Shown here: positions 1-4,972 of the stretch, in pieces
Numbering within the stretch: position 1 is the stretch's first letter
Layout of the letters: every line of letters starts with the position of its first letter
Assembly (NCBI GenBank): GCA_903823545.1
Contig: CAIJTL010001365.1
Location: 1-5,662 of the forward strand
Reading direction: 5' to 3'
From: an uncultured Planctomycetaceae bacterium
GTDB taxonomy: Bacteria > Planctomycetota > Planctomycetia > Planctomycetales > Planctomycetaceae
DNA length: 5,662 nt
The notes under the pieces: model-generated
Databases searched by the model: none
The model's input: only the letters and a program-made list of their open reading frames with translations
Told to the model about the DNA's origin: nothing
Made by a program: the position numbers and the translations under genes

Positions 1-15
1 GATGATCTCGTGACG

Positions 16-37
16 ACCGAAGTCTCACGACTTCGGT
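16..37. other. 9-bp perfect stem-loop
   Basis: ACCGAAGTC pairs perfectly with GACTTCGGT around the 4-base loop TCAC. A T-run lies before it on the minus strand and an A-run after it on the plus strand, so neither direction gives the hairpin-then-T-tract layout of an intrinsic terminator. An alternative pairing exists between TCGTGA (8-13) and TCACGA (25-30), which excludes the main stem. Confidence 0.6.
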
Positions 38-51
38 AACAAAAAGCCTCT

Positions 52-78
52 TTCTCCGTGTCTTCCGTGCGTTCCGTG
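52..78 (+). repeat. Three 9-bp units, member of a dispersed repeat family
   Basis: The plus strand reads TTCTCCGTG, TCTTCCGTG, CGTTCCGTG in tandem. It aligns with the right arm of the inverted repeat at 2884-2910 (TTCTTTGTG, TCTTTGTGC...), sharing the TTCT..GTGTCTT..GTGC.TT..GTG framework. The shared layout in two intergenic regions supports a repeat family. Confidence 0.65.
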
Positions 79-229
79 TCCCAATAGCGCAACTTCAAAA
101 CTCACGCGTCGGGTTAGTTGGTTGATTCCCTCATCGTCTTTTCGTCGCAACCAGTTTTTCAACGTTGCCGCAGAAACGAGCGATGACGGCAGATCGCCTC
201 GCCGGATAGGAGACCTGCGGTCAAATACT

Positions 230-292
230 TGTGGCTCGGTCGGAGACCGGCCACAGCAGGGCATTGGGATTTGGAACTTGGCCCATTGCCCT
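230..292 (-). terminator. Tandem hairpins after the kinase stop, candidate terminator
   Basis: The first hairpin (258-292) has an 11-position stem with one mismatch (GGGCATTGGG against CCCATTGCCC) and a 13-base loop, starting 12 bases past the kinase stop codon. The second (230-255) is stronger: on the minus strand TGTGGC CGGTC, loop TCC, GACCG A GCCACA, an 11-bp stem with one bulged A. Neither is followed by a real T-tract (the second runs into AGTATTT), so an intrinsic terminator is plausible but not proven. They could instead protect the 3' end of the mRNA. Confidence 0.45.
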
Positions 293-303
293 TCAGGCTT
301 GGT

Positions 304-2031
304 TCATTCCGACCTTGGCAGACGTACTTCGATCGTTGTTCCTCGGTCGAGTTCGCTGCGGGCGGTGATGGTGCCGCCGTGGGCGTCGACGATTGTTTTG
401 CAGATCGACAAGCCAAGTCCGCTGCCGCCGTCTGGTCGCGAGCGTGATTTGTCGGCTCGATAGAACCGTTCGAAGATGTGTGGCAACTCTTCGGCGGCGA
501 TGCCAATCCCCGTGTCGGTGACAGTGATGACGGCGTGCCCGTTTTCCGCCGCGACTCCGAGTTTCACTTCGCCCCCATCTCGGTTGTAGCGAATCGCGTT
601 CGAGAGCAAGTTTGTCAAAACCTGCGCAATTCGATCGTGATCACCTCGAACAGTCGTCGGCACCGATGTGCGGTTGATCGAGATGTGTCGCTCGTTCGCC
701 AGCGGTCGCATGAGGTCCACACATTCTTGAGCGACCGGTTCAAGATCCAATTCACGAGGATCAAGTGCCGAGTTCCCCGAATCAAATCGAGCGAGCGCAA
801 GCAGACATTCAATGAGCGATTTCATCCGCTGTGAGGCTCGACGGCAGGCTTCCAGAGCGGTCCGATATTCCTCCGGCGATCGCTGCCGCGAGAGCGCCAG
901 TTCGGTACTCATCAAGATCGCCGACAGCGGCGTCCGTAATTCGTGAGAGGCGTCCGCAGTGAAGCGACTTTGTTGTTCAAACGCGGCTTGCAGTCGATCG
1001 AACGTCCGATTCAAAACCGTCGCCAGCTCTTCAAGCTCGGTGTCGATCTCGCGAACGTCGATACGCTCGGAAAGATTTCGGACAGAGATCGCATCCGCGG
1101 TGGCGGTCATCACGGCGATGGGGCGAATGGCCCGTGACGAGAGCCACCAACCTCCCACAAGCCCCGCCGCAAGAACGACCAAGCCGGCGAGCCCCAACAG
1201 GGCTCCCGATCGGCGTTGCTCCGCGACATCTGGCTGAATCGAGCGTCCGACCAAAACGCAGATATCGAATCGGATGGCGTGAATGACTTCGCGATATCCG
1301 TCTCGCAGACGGACTTCGCGCACTGGGATTTCATCTCGGCCAATATGCACATTCGGGTATTCAATCGCCGGAGCGGATTCCGATTTTTGCAACTGCTTCC
1401 CGTTGCGATCCCAAATCACGAAGTATGGTCGCGATTCCTCTTCACCTTGGAAGAGTTGCAGAAACTCATCGGGGAGTTGGAGCCCCTGGTTACTTCCTTG
1501 ACCGGGGAGAAAACCGAAGCCAAGTTGCGATCCGAATCCAGGGCCCCCAAACGGAGGAAATCCCCCGCCGGGACCACGTCCATCACGACCTCGTCCCGCC
1601 TCTGGACCACCACGTCCACGATCACGGTCTCTGTCGCGATTGCGCTCACGATCTCGATTGTCACGTCCGGGAAGGTTGGCTGATTCAGTCCCCGTAACGT
1701 TTCCAACTTCTGTTTTCGACTCTTCGTTTCGAGGAGTCTCAGGAGCTTTCGGCTCCTCACGGTTTGTGTCGTTCGAACGAGTTCGAACAAACGGATCCCG
1801 CTGTGGCACAAAAGCGGGCCAACGTCCGGGCATCGGAAACATGGACGGCCAGGGTAACAAGCGTCGCAATTGTGAAACGACGACGTCAACGGTGCGGTCC
1901 AGCTCTGCATCAATTTGTTGTAGCCGCGTTCGCCAATGCAGCTCGTAGACGATCCCACCAAAGATCATCAGCACGGCCATGAGGACCACGGCATGCCAAG
2001 CTTGCAGACGCCAACGCAGCGACTTAACCAT
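304..2031 (-). CDS. Membrane sensor histidine kinase (HAMP, HisKA, HATPase_c), CusS-like
   Basis: A 575-residue kinase that should autophosphorylate on His and pass the phosphate to the regulator encoded just upstream. Visible architecture: TM1 about 13-30; extracytoplasmic region about 31-276; TM2 about 277-297; HAMP about 298-350; H-box FTADASHELRTPL with His363; N-box around Asn474/Asn478; G1 box DTGIGI at 506-511; F-box IFERFYRAD at 519-527; G2 box GGSGLGL at 535-541. All catalytic boxes are intact. The sensor region contains an Arg/Asp-rich then Gly/Phe/Pro-rich stretch (about 122-180), followed by a probably folded part (about 183-265, with FVIWDRNGKQL) that recalls the periplasmic domains of QseC/PmrB/CusS-type kinases. 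Helical-hairpin wording such as ALSRQRSPEEYRTAL after the H-box resembles heavy-metal sensor kinases. The ATG overlaps the regulator's stop by 8 bases (2024-2031), indicating translational coupling. The ligand is unknown; metal or cation sensing is inference. Confidence 0.96.
   Translation of the reverse strand: MVKSLRWRLQAWHAVVLMAVLMIFGGIVYELHWRTRLQQIDAELDRTVDVVVSQLRRLLPWPSMFPMPGRWPAFVPQRDPFVRTRSNDTNREEPKAPETPRNEESKTEVGNVTGTESANLPGRDNRDRERNRDRDRDRGRGGPEAGRGRDGRGPGGGFPPFGGPGFGSQLGFGFLPGQGSNQGLQLPDEFLQLFQGEEESRPYFVIWDRNGKQLQKSESAPAIEYPNVHIGRDEIPVREVRLRDGYREVIHAIRFDICVLVGRSIQPDVAEQRRSGALLGLAGLVVLAAGLVGGWWLSSRAIRPIAVMTATADAISVRNLSERIDVREIDTELEELATVLNRTFDRLQAAFEQQSRFTADASHELRTPLSAILMSTELALSRQRSPEEYRTALEACRRASQRMKSLIECLLALARFDSGNSALDPRELDLEPVAQECVDLMRPLANERHISINRTSVPTTVRGDHDRIAQVLTNLLSNAIRYNRDGGEVKLGVAAENGHAVITVTDTGIGIAAEELPHIFERFYRADKSRSRPDGGSGLGLSICKTIVDAHGGTITARSELDRGTTIEVRLPRSE
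1492..1668 (-). other. Low-complexity insert in the kinase sensor domain
   Basis: Codons 122-180 of the kinase. The first half is built from Arg-Asp/Arg-Glu/Arg-Asn dipeptides (for example RDRERNRDRDRDRGRG). The second half is Gly/Phe/Pro-rich (PFGGPGFGSQLGFG). It lies between the first membrane helix and the folded part of the extracytoplasmic domain, so it should be exposed outside the membrane and disordered. The reading frame stays open on both sides and the flanking domains are in frame, so this is part of the protein and not a frameshift artefact. Confidence 0.8.
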
Positions 2032-2677
2032 GAATCATGTAGCCTTGGCCGCGACGAGTTGCGATGAAATCTCGCCCCAGCTTCTTGCGAAGATTAAAGA
2101 CATAAACGTCGGTGAGATTTGATAACGAATCCTCGTCTTCATCAAAGAGATGCTCATAGATCATCGTGCGAGTTACCAATTTGCCACGGTGAATCGCCAG
2201 GAATTCCAAAAGAGCATATTCCTTCGCCGTCAGATTAACCGGTTCGTTCGCCAGCGAAACAGTCTTCGAGGCGAGTTCAATCTTCACGTCGCCGATTTCG
2301 ATGACCGGTCGAGCCTGTCCTGCGGATCGTCGGATTAACGCTCGCAATCGAGCGGCCAACTCGGATAGCTCAAACGGCTTGACGAGATAATCATCCGCGC
2401 CGTTATCGAGCCCTCGAATTCGATCGGTCACGGCGTCACGTGCGGTCAGCATGAGCACGGGAGTCTTTTTCGTCTTGCGAATCTCTGCCAACAAAGTCCA
2501 ACCGTCGATTTTGGGCAACATGACGTCGAGCAAGATCGCGTCGTAGTCCCAGGCGTTCGCCTTGTACCGTCCGTCTTCACCGTCATTGGCCGAATCGACC
2601 GCGTATCCATCTTCGCGCAGATATTCCGAAACAGCTCGCCGTACATCTGGCTCATCTTCAACAACTAGAACTCGCAT
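2024..2677 (-). CDS. OmpR/PhoB-family response regulator
   Basis: A 217-residue transcription factor, normal length for the family. The receiver domain (about 1-115) has the acidic pocket Glu7/Asp8, phosphoacceptor Asp51 (in LLDVMLPKIDGW), the switch Thr78 (LMLTAR) and Lys100 (VKPF). The winged-helix domain (about 127-217) has the LTAKEYALLEFL helix at 149-160, a recognition helix in SNLTDVYVFNLRKKLG, and the terminal wing RRGQGYMI. All key residues are present. An in-frame extension reaches 2791, but 2677 is preferred because the protein then begins directly with the first receiver strand (MRVLVVEDEPD). AGG/GAGG purine runs precede this ATG, though none is a strong Shine-Dalgarno site. It is followed immediately by its kinase with an 8-base overlap. 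The CusR/PhoB-like build fits a sigma70-dependent DNA-binding activator or repressor; targets are unknown, but the EF-hand gene upstream is a reasonable candidate. Confidence 0.96.
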   Translation of the reverse strand: MRVLVVEDEPDVRRAVSEYLREDGYAVDSANDGEDGRYKANAWDYDAILLDVMLPKIDGWTLLAEIRKTKKTPVLMLTARDAVTDRIRGLDNGADDYLVKPFELSELAARLRALIRRSAGQARPVIEIGDVKIELASKTVSLANEPVNLTAKEYALLEFLAIHRGKLVTRTMIYEHLFDEDEDSLSNLTDVYVFNLRKKLGRDFIATRRGQGYMIHG

Positions 2678-3007
2678 AACGACCTGCAATTCCTCAAAAG
2701 CGTCAATTGATCCAAGCAATTCCAGCTTTCCGCCAGTTCCGTGATGCACGCGGCCTACTTGAATGAGATGTTGTTGAGCCGATGACCGCAAGCCGTATAC
2801 ATCAGAACATTCAATATGAATCAGTCGGAAGGCTCACCACCAAGTCACGAAGACACAAAGAATATGGCTGTCATCTTTTGCAGTTCTTTGTGTCTTTGTG
2901 CCTTGGTGGTTCGACTTTTCAATTCAAAGGGATGGCGAAGAGCCCATGTTTTTACAAGAAAGAGAAGAGCAAAAAGTTGACTCGACCATCAATCAGAATG
3001 TGCGCCG
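2678..3007. other. Intergenic region between EF-hand gene and response regulator
   Basis: 330 bases with no credible gene. It holds the 27-bp inverted repeat at 2836-2910 and the leader of the response regulator gene (2678-2835). The leader carries two copies of GCAATTCC 30 bases apart (2686-2693 and 2716-2723) flanking TCAATTGA (2703-2710). No convincing -35/-10 pair was found on the minus strand. No GC-rich hairpin with a T-tract follows the EF-hand stop, so any termination there would rely on the inverted repeat or on Rho. Confidence 0.6.
2836..2910. repeat. 27-bp inverted repeat with 21-bp loop
   Basis: The left arm at 2836-2862 and right arm at 2884-2910 are reverse complements at 25 of 27 positions. 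They are separated by 21 bases (2863-2883). The right arm reads TTCTTTGTG TCTTTGTGC CTTGGTGGT, a loose 9-base periodicity. It closely resembles the repeat at 52-78, which suggests that these arms belong to a dispersed repeat family; similar strings are, from memory, widespread between genes in planctomycetes and other bacteria. Transcribed, it would form a long stem-loop between the EF-hand gene and the regulator gene. It has no T-tract on either side, so it is not a classical intrinsic terminator. Confidence 0.85.
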
Positions 3008-4495
3008 TCATGCCGACGGTGTCTTTGGTTTCTCTTCAACCGGATGATCATCTCGCCTTTCGGGTTTCTGGTCACGATGCATCTTTTGGTGATGCTGTTC
3101 CATTTCTTCTTTGCTGACGGCACCATCCTTGTTGGAGTCTGCTGCGGACATTCGCTCCCAGATGAACTGCGGAGCTTCATCCTTCGAGACTTTGCCATCG
3201 TGGTTGCGATCCAGCCGACCAAAAATCGTTTCGACCGACGGTGGTCCTGACATTCCTGAACCTTGTCCGAATGGACCGAATCCCGGACGGCCAAAGTTCG
3301 GACCACCGAATCCAGGCCCACTCATTCCCGGACGACCGAAACCTGGGCGACCAACTTCCGAAGGCCCCGGTCCTGTTGGACCACCTTCGGGACGTTTGGA
3401 TTCACTGCGATGAGCGTCCGACGGAGAATGACGCTTCATGAACTCTTCTTTGCTGATCATGCCATCTTTGTTCGTATCCAACGTGTCGAACAATCGCTCT
3501 GGTGAGACGCCATGATTGAACGGCATCGGGCTCATCGGGGCATTTCCTGGTGAGTGCGGAAATTGCGGGCGATGAAACTGCTGGCCGTGATCTCGGTTGT
3601 GATCCCCCATTGAAGGTCGGTGAGCTTCATGGCCGCGTCCCGGGATGGATTGGGGACCGAACCCACGATGCCCGAAAGGTCCAGGGCCGAACCGATGTGG
3701 TCCAAATCCGCCGCGAGGGCCTCTATGACCGAATTGCGGACCATGTCCTCGACCACCCGGGCCGAATCCACGATGTCCAAACTGACGATGTCGCGGGCCG
3801 TGTGAACCCATGCGTCGATCATCGAAGCCACGGTGACTTCGCGGATGGTGATGGCCAATTCCACGATGGTCACCACGATGTCCGAAGTGCTGACCACGGT
3901 CAAAGCCACGGTCACGGTGCGATGGTCGTCGATGACCACCTGCTTGAGGTCGATGATCGCCGAAGTCGCGAGGCCCAAACCCACCTGGAGGTCCGAAACT
4001 TCCTGGACCTCGATGCGGACCGGAATGAGTTCCGTGTTCTTCGCGATGTTTTGGGCCGTTTGGTCGATGGCCGTCACGCGGATCATTCCTGTGAGAGTCT
4101 CGAGGATGCGGGTCGCGAGGATCGTAATGCTGTTCGTGGCCTCCAGGACTAGGCCGGTGGTCTTCGCGATCACGCGGTCCAGGTCCATCCGGCCGGCGAT
4201 CGTTGTTTCGACCCTGCGGGCCGCGATCAGCGTCCTCGTGTGCTTCGCGAGGGCCACGGCTCGGTTCGTTTTTGGAACGTTCTTGAGCCGCCGCTTTCGA
4301 TTCGACAGGTTCTTTGGCCGTTGAATCGGAATCCTTTCGATCGCCTGGCTGATTGCTGTCGCTTTTGGTTTCAGCCGATGCTTCGGTCATTGTCGTCGTC
4401 GCTGACGAACTCACAGGCTCTTCAGCCACAACGCACCGCGAACTGGCGGCGATCACTACGCTCCAGCAAACCATCGAAAATAGAACCCTTCGCAT
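3008..4495 (-). CDS. Secreted Gly/His/Arg-rich EF-hand calcium-binding protein
   Basis: A 495-residue protein predicted to be exported and to bind Ca2+. Residues 1-24 form a signal peptide (RR, hydrophobic core, likely cleavage CVVA/EE after Ala24). Residues 25-100 are Ser/Thr/Glu/Asp-rich. Residues about 105-316 are disordered, rich in Gly, His, Arg, Pro and Phe, with about 16% His over 111-310 and four FGHRG units. Three canonical EF-hand loops follow: DTNKDGMISKEE (340-351), DRNHDGKVSKDE (429-440) and DSNKDGAVSKEE (453-464). Each has acidic or Asn ligands at positions 1, 3, 5 and Glu at 12. The last two form a normal pair; the first stands alone, separated by a second Gly/Pro/Phe-rich linker (about 370-418). 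The start at 4495 is chosen because AAGGAG lies 8 bases upstream and the signal peptide begins there. It precedes the two-component pair on the same strand. Function is unknown; Ca2+ binding is secure by motif, while transition-metal binding by the His-rich region is inference. Confidence 0.93.
   Translation of the reverse strand: MRRVLFSMVCWSVVIAASSRCVVAEEPVSSSATTTMTEASAETKSDSNQPGDRKDSDSTAKEPVESKAAAQERSKNEPSRGPREAHEDADRGPQGRNNDRRPDGPGPRDREDHRPSPGGHEQHYDPRDPHPRDSHRNDPRDGHRPNGPKHREEHGTHSGPHRGPGSFGPPGGFGPRDFGDHRPQAGGHRRPSHRDRGFDRGQHFGHRGDHRGIGHHHPRSHRGFDDRRMGSHGPRHRQFGHRGFGPGGRGHGPQFGHRGPRGGFGPHRFGPGPFGHRGFGPQSIPGRGHEAHRPSMGDHNRDHGQQFHRPQFPHSPGNAPMSPMPFNHGVSPERLFDTLDTNKDGMISKEEFMKRHSPSDAHRSESKRPEGGPTGPGPSEVGRPGFGRPGMSGPGFGGPNFGRPGFGPFGQGSGMSGPPSVETIFGRLDRNHDGKVSKDEAPQFIWERMSAADSNKDGAVSKEEMEQHHQKMHRDQKPERRDDHPVEEKPKTPSA
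3104..3211 (-). other. Paired EF-hand loops 2 and 3
   Basis: Residues 429-464 of the EF-hand protein. The loops start 24 residues apart and have Asp at 1, Asn at 3, Asp at 5, Gly at 6, Val at 8 and Glu at 12. The spacing is shorter than a classical calmodulin pair but typical of small bacterial EF-hand proteins with short linking helices. Confidence 0.88.
3443..3478 (-). other. Solitary EF-hand loop 1
   Basis: Residues 340-351 of the EF-hand protein (Asp340, Asn342, Asp344, Gly345, Ile347, Glu351), preceded by a helix-like LFDTL and followed by FMKRH. All ligand positions are canonical, but there is no partner hand within the next 77 residues. Confidence 0.88.
3662..3886 (-). repeat. Imperfect in-frame repeats encoding FGHRG
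   Basis: Inside the EF-hand gene. Four FGHRG units occur at residues 204-208, 239-243, 255-259 and 274-278, within a wider G/H/R-rich tract. On the plus strand the 8-mer CCACGATG recurs at 3663, 3768, 3861 and 3873. All offsets are multiples of three, so the DNA repetition stays in the reading frame. It looks like coding repeat expansion, not a mobile element. Confidence 0.65.
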
Positions 4496-4503
4496 CGCGA
4501 GCA

Positions 4504-4509
4504 CTCCTT
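4504..4509 (-). promoter_or_regulatory. Shine-Dalgarno site of the EF-hand gene
   Basis: The minus strand reads AAGGAG followed by an 8-base spacer and ATG at 4495. This is the best ribosome binding site in the window. It decides the start of the EF-hand gene against longer in-frame extensions reaching 4678. Confidence 0.85.
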
Positions 4510-4713
4510 CATCAGGCTTTTCACTTAGGCACGGACATCTTGCAGAATTCACGGAGAGAACAATAAGGGCATGACCTGAAACCGCGATGAAGAGACAAAG
4601 ACTTTCCACCACCCACACCAAATTCCGATGAGCCCTCATTGAGTGGCGCCAGGGAATAAGACGCGGACTAGACCGCATGGCGTGGCATTCGAATCAAATT
4701 TGCGTATACGCGA

Positions 4714-4785
4714 CTGGGGTCGAGCTTCGCGAGCCCTCATCCTTGGTTGACGTTGAAGTCTGGGGCTCACTTCGTTCGAACCCAG
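4714..4785. repeat. Two related hairpin-forming repeats
   Basis: Copy A (4714-4736) and copy B (4760-4785) both read CTGGGG, then 4-5 variable bases, CTTCG, then CGA and CCC. They have the same orientation and start 46 bases apart. Copy A can fold as GGG/CCC plus TCG/CGA with one mismatch. Copy B closes with CTGGG/CCCAG and has an inner TTCG/CGAA. Such CTGGG...CTTCG...CCC hairpins are recalled as common between planctomycete genes. Copy B includes GTTCGAA, which mimics a tRNA T-loop, but there is no tRNA around it. Confidence 0.5.
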
Positions 4786-4815
4786 CCACCCGACACCCCA
4801 CGTGATTCGTTAGTT

Positions 4816-4827
4816 GCGAGATCTCGC
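4816..4827. other. 12-bp perfect palindrome
   Basis: GCGAGATCTCGC reads identically on both strands. It lies about 320 bases upstream of the EF-hand start. A dimeric regulator could bind it, but about one such palindrome is expected by chance in a window of this length. Confidence 0.3.
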
Positions 4828-4972
4828 GGTTGTGGCTTGATGGCAGGTGCGTGGAGCGATCTCAACACCACTGACTTATGCGGGTAACACATCACTGAGT
4901 CATCAAAGTGCCGATTTCGCAAATCAAGACTTTCTGGATCGCCGAATGATTATTGCGTCCGAATTGGCCGGG

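Larger units (their letters stand above)
1..303. other. Intergenic region downstream of the histidine kinase
   Basis: 303 bases with short spurious open frames only. It contains two tandem hairpins just after the kinase stop (258-292 and 230-255), a 9-bp-periodic repeat (52-78) and a 9-bp stem-loop (16-37). CTCACGCGTCGGGTTAG near 102-118 also resembles a string recalled as frequent between planctomycete genes; this cannot be confirmed here. Confidence 0.55.
4496..4972. other. Intergenic region between hydrolase and EF-hand gene
   Basis: 477 bases without a credible gene. It contains the ribosome binding site of the EF-hand gene (4504-4509), three neighbouring palindromes (4687-4694, 4695-4702, 4702-4711), two related hairpin repeats (4714-4736 and 4760-4785), a 12-bp palindrome (4816-4827) and a weak 13-base stem-loop (4913-4925) downstream of the hydrolase stop. 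The promoter of the EF-hand gene should lie here on the minus strand, but no -35/-10 pair stands out. Confidence 0.55.

Noticed and set aside
25..264. 79-codon frame downstream of the kinase
   Set aside because: It runs through the 9-bp repeat and the hairpin at 230-255, so its peptide is mostly repeat-derived; no ribosome binding site or known domain.
1416..1961. 181-codon frame on the minus strand inside the kinase gene
   Set aside because: Shifted frame over the kinase sensor region; no domain, no start signal, and the kinase frame is unbroken with all motifs.
2678..2791. Longer start for the response regulator
   Set aside because: Adds 38 residues not found in this family; the receiver domain begins exactly at 2677.
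2836..2910. Inverted repeat as a CRISPR unit or insertion sequence end
   Set aside because: Only one inverted pair with a 21-base loop; no spacer array, transposase or target duplication.
3532..4257. 241-codon frame on the minus strand and 200-codon frame on the plus strand
   Set aside because: Both lie inside the EF-hand gene, whose own frame joins a signal peptide to three EF-hands. The alternative proteins have no recognisable domain and arise from codon bias in low-complexity DNA.
4560..4565. TATTGT as a -10 box for the EF-hand gene
   Set aside because: No acceptable -35 element at 16-18 bases; a single AT-rich hexamer is not enough.
4540..4610. Possible fourth copy of the GTG/CTTTGTG repeat (GAGACAAAGACTTTCC, CACGGAGAG)
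   Set aside because: Only short fragments match, without the 9-base periodicity.
4496..4678. Longer start for the EF-hand protein, adding 61 residues with a hydrophobic stretch (LFIAVSGHALIVL)
   Set aside because: The extension has no good ribosome binding site, whereas 4495 has AAGGAG at 8 bases and begins a proper signal peptide. The hydrophobic stretch would place a second export signal in front of the real one.
4762..4785. tRNA-like GTTCGAA segment
   Set aside because: Resembles a T-loop only; no acceptor, D or anticodon stems around it. Better explained as a copy of the hairpin repeat.
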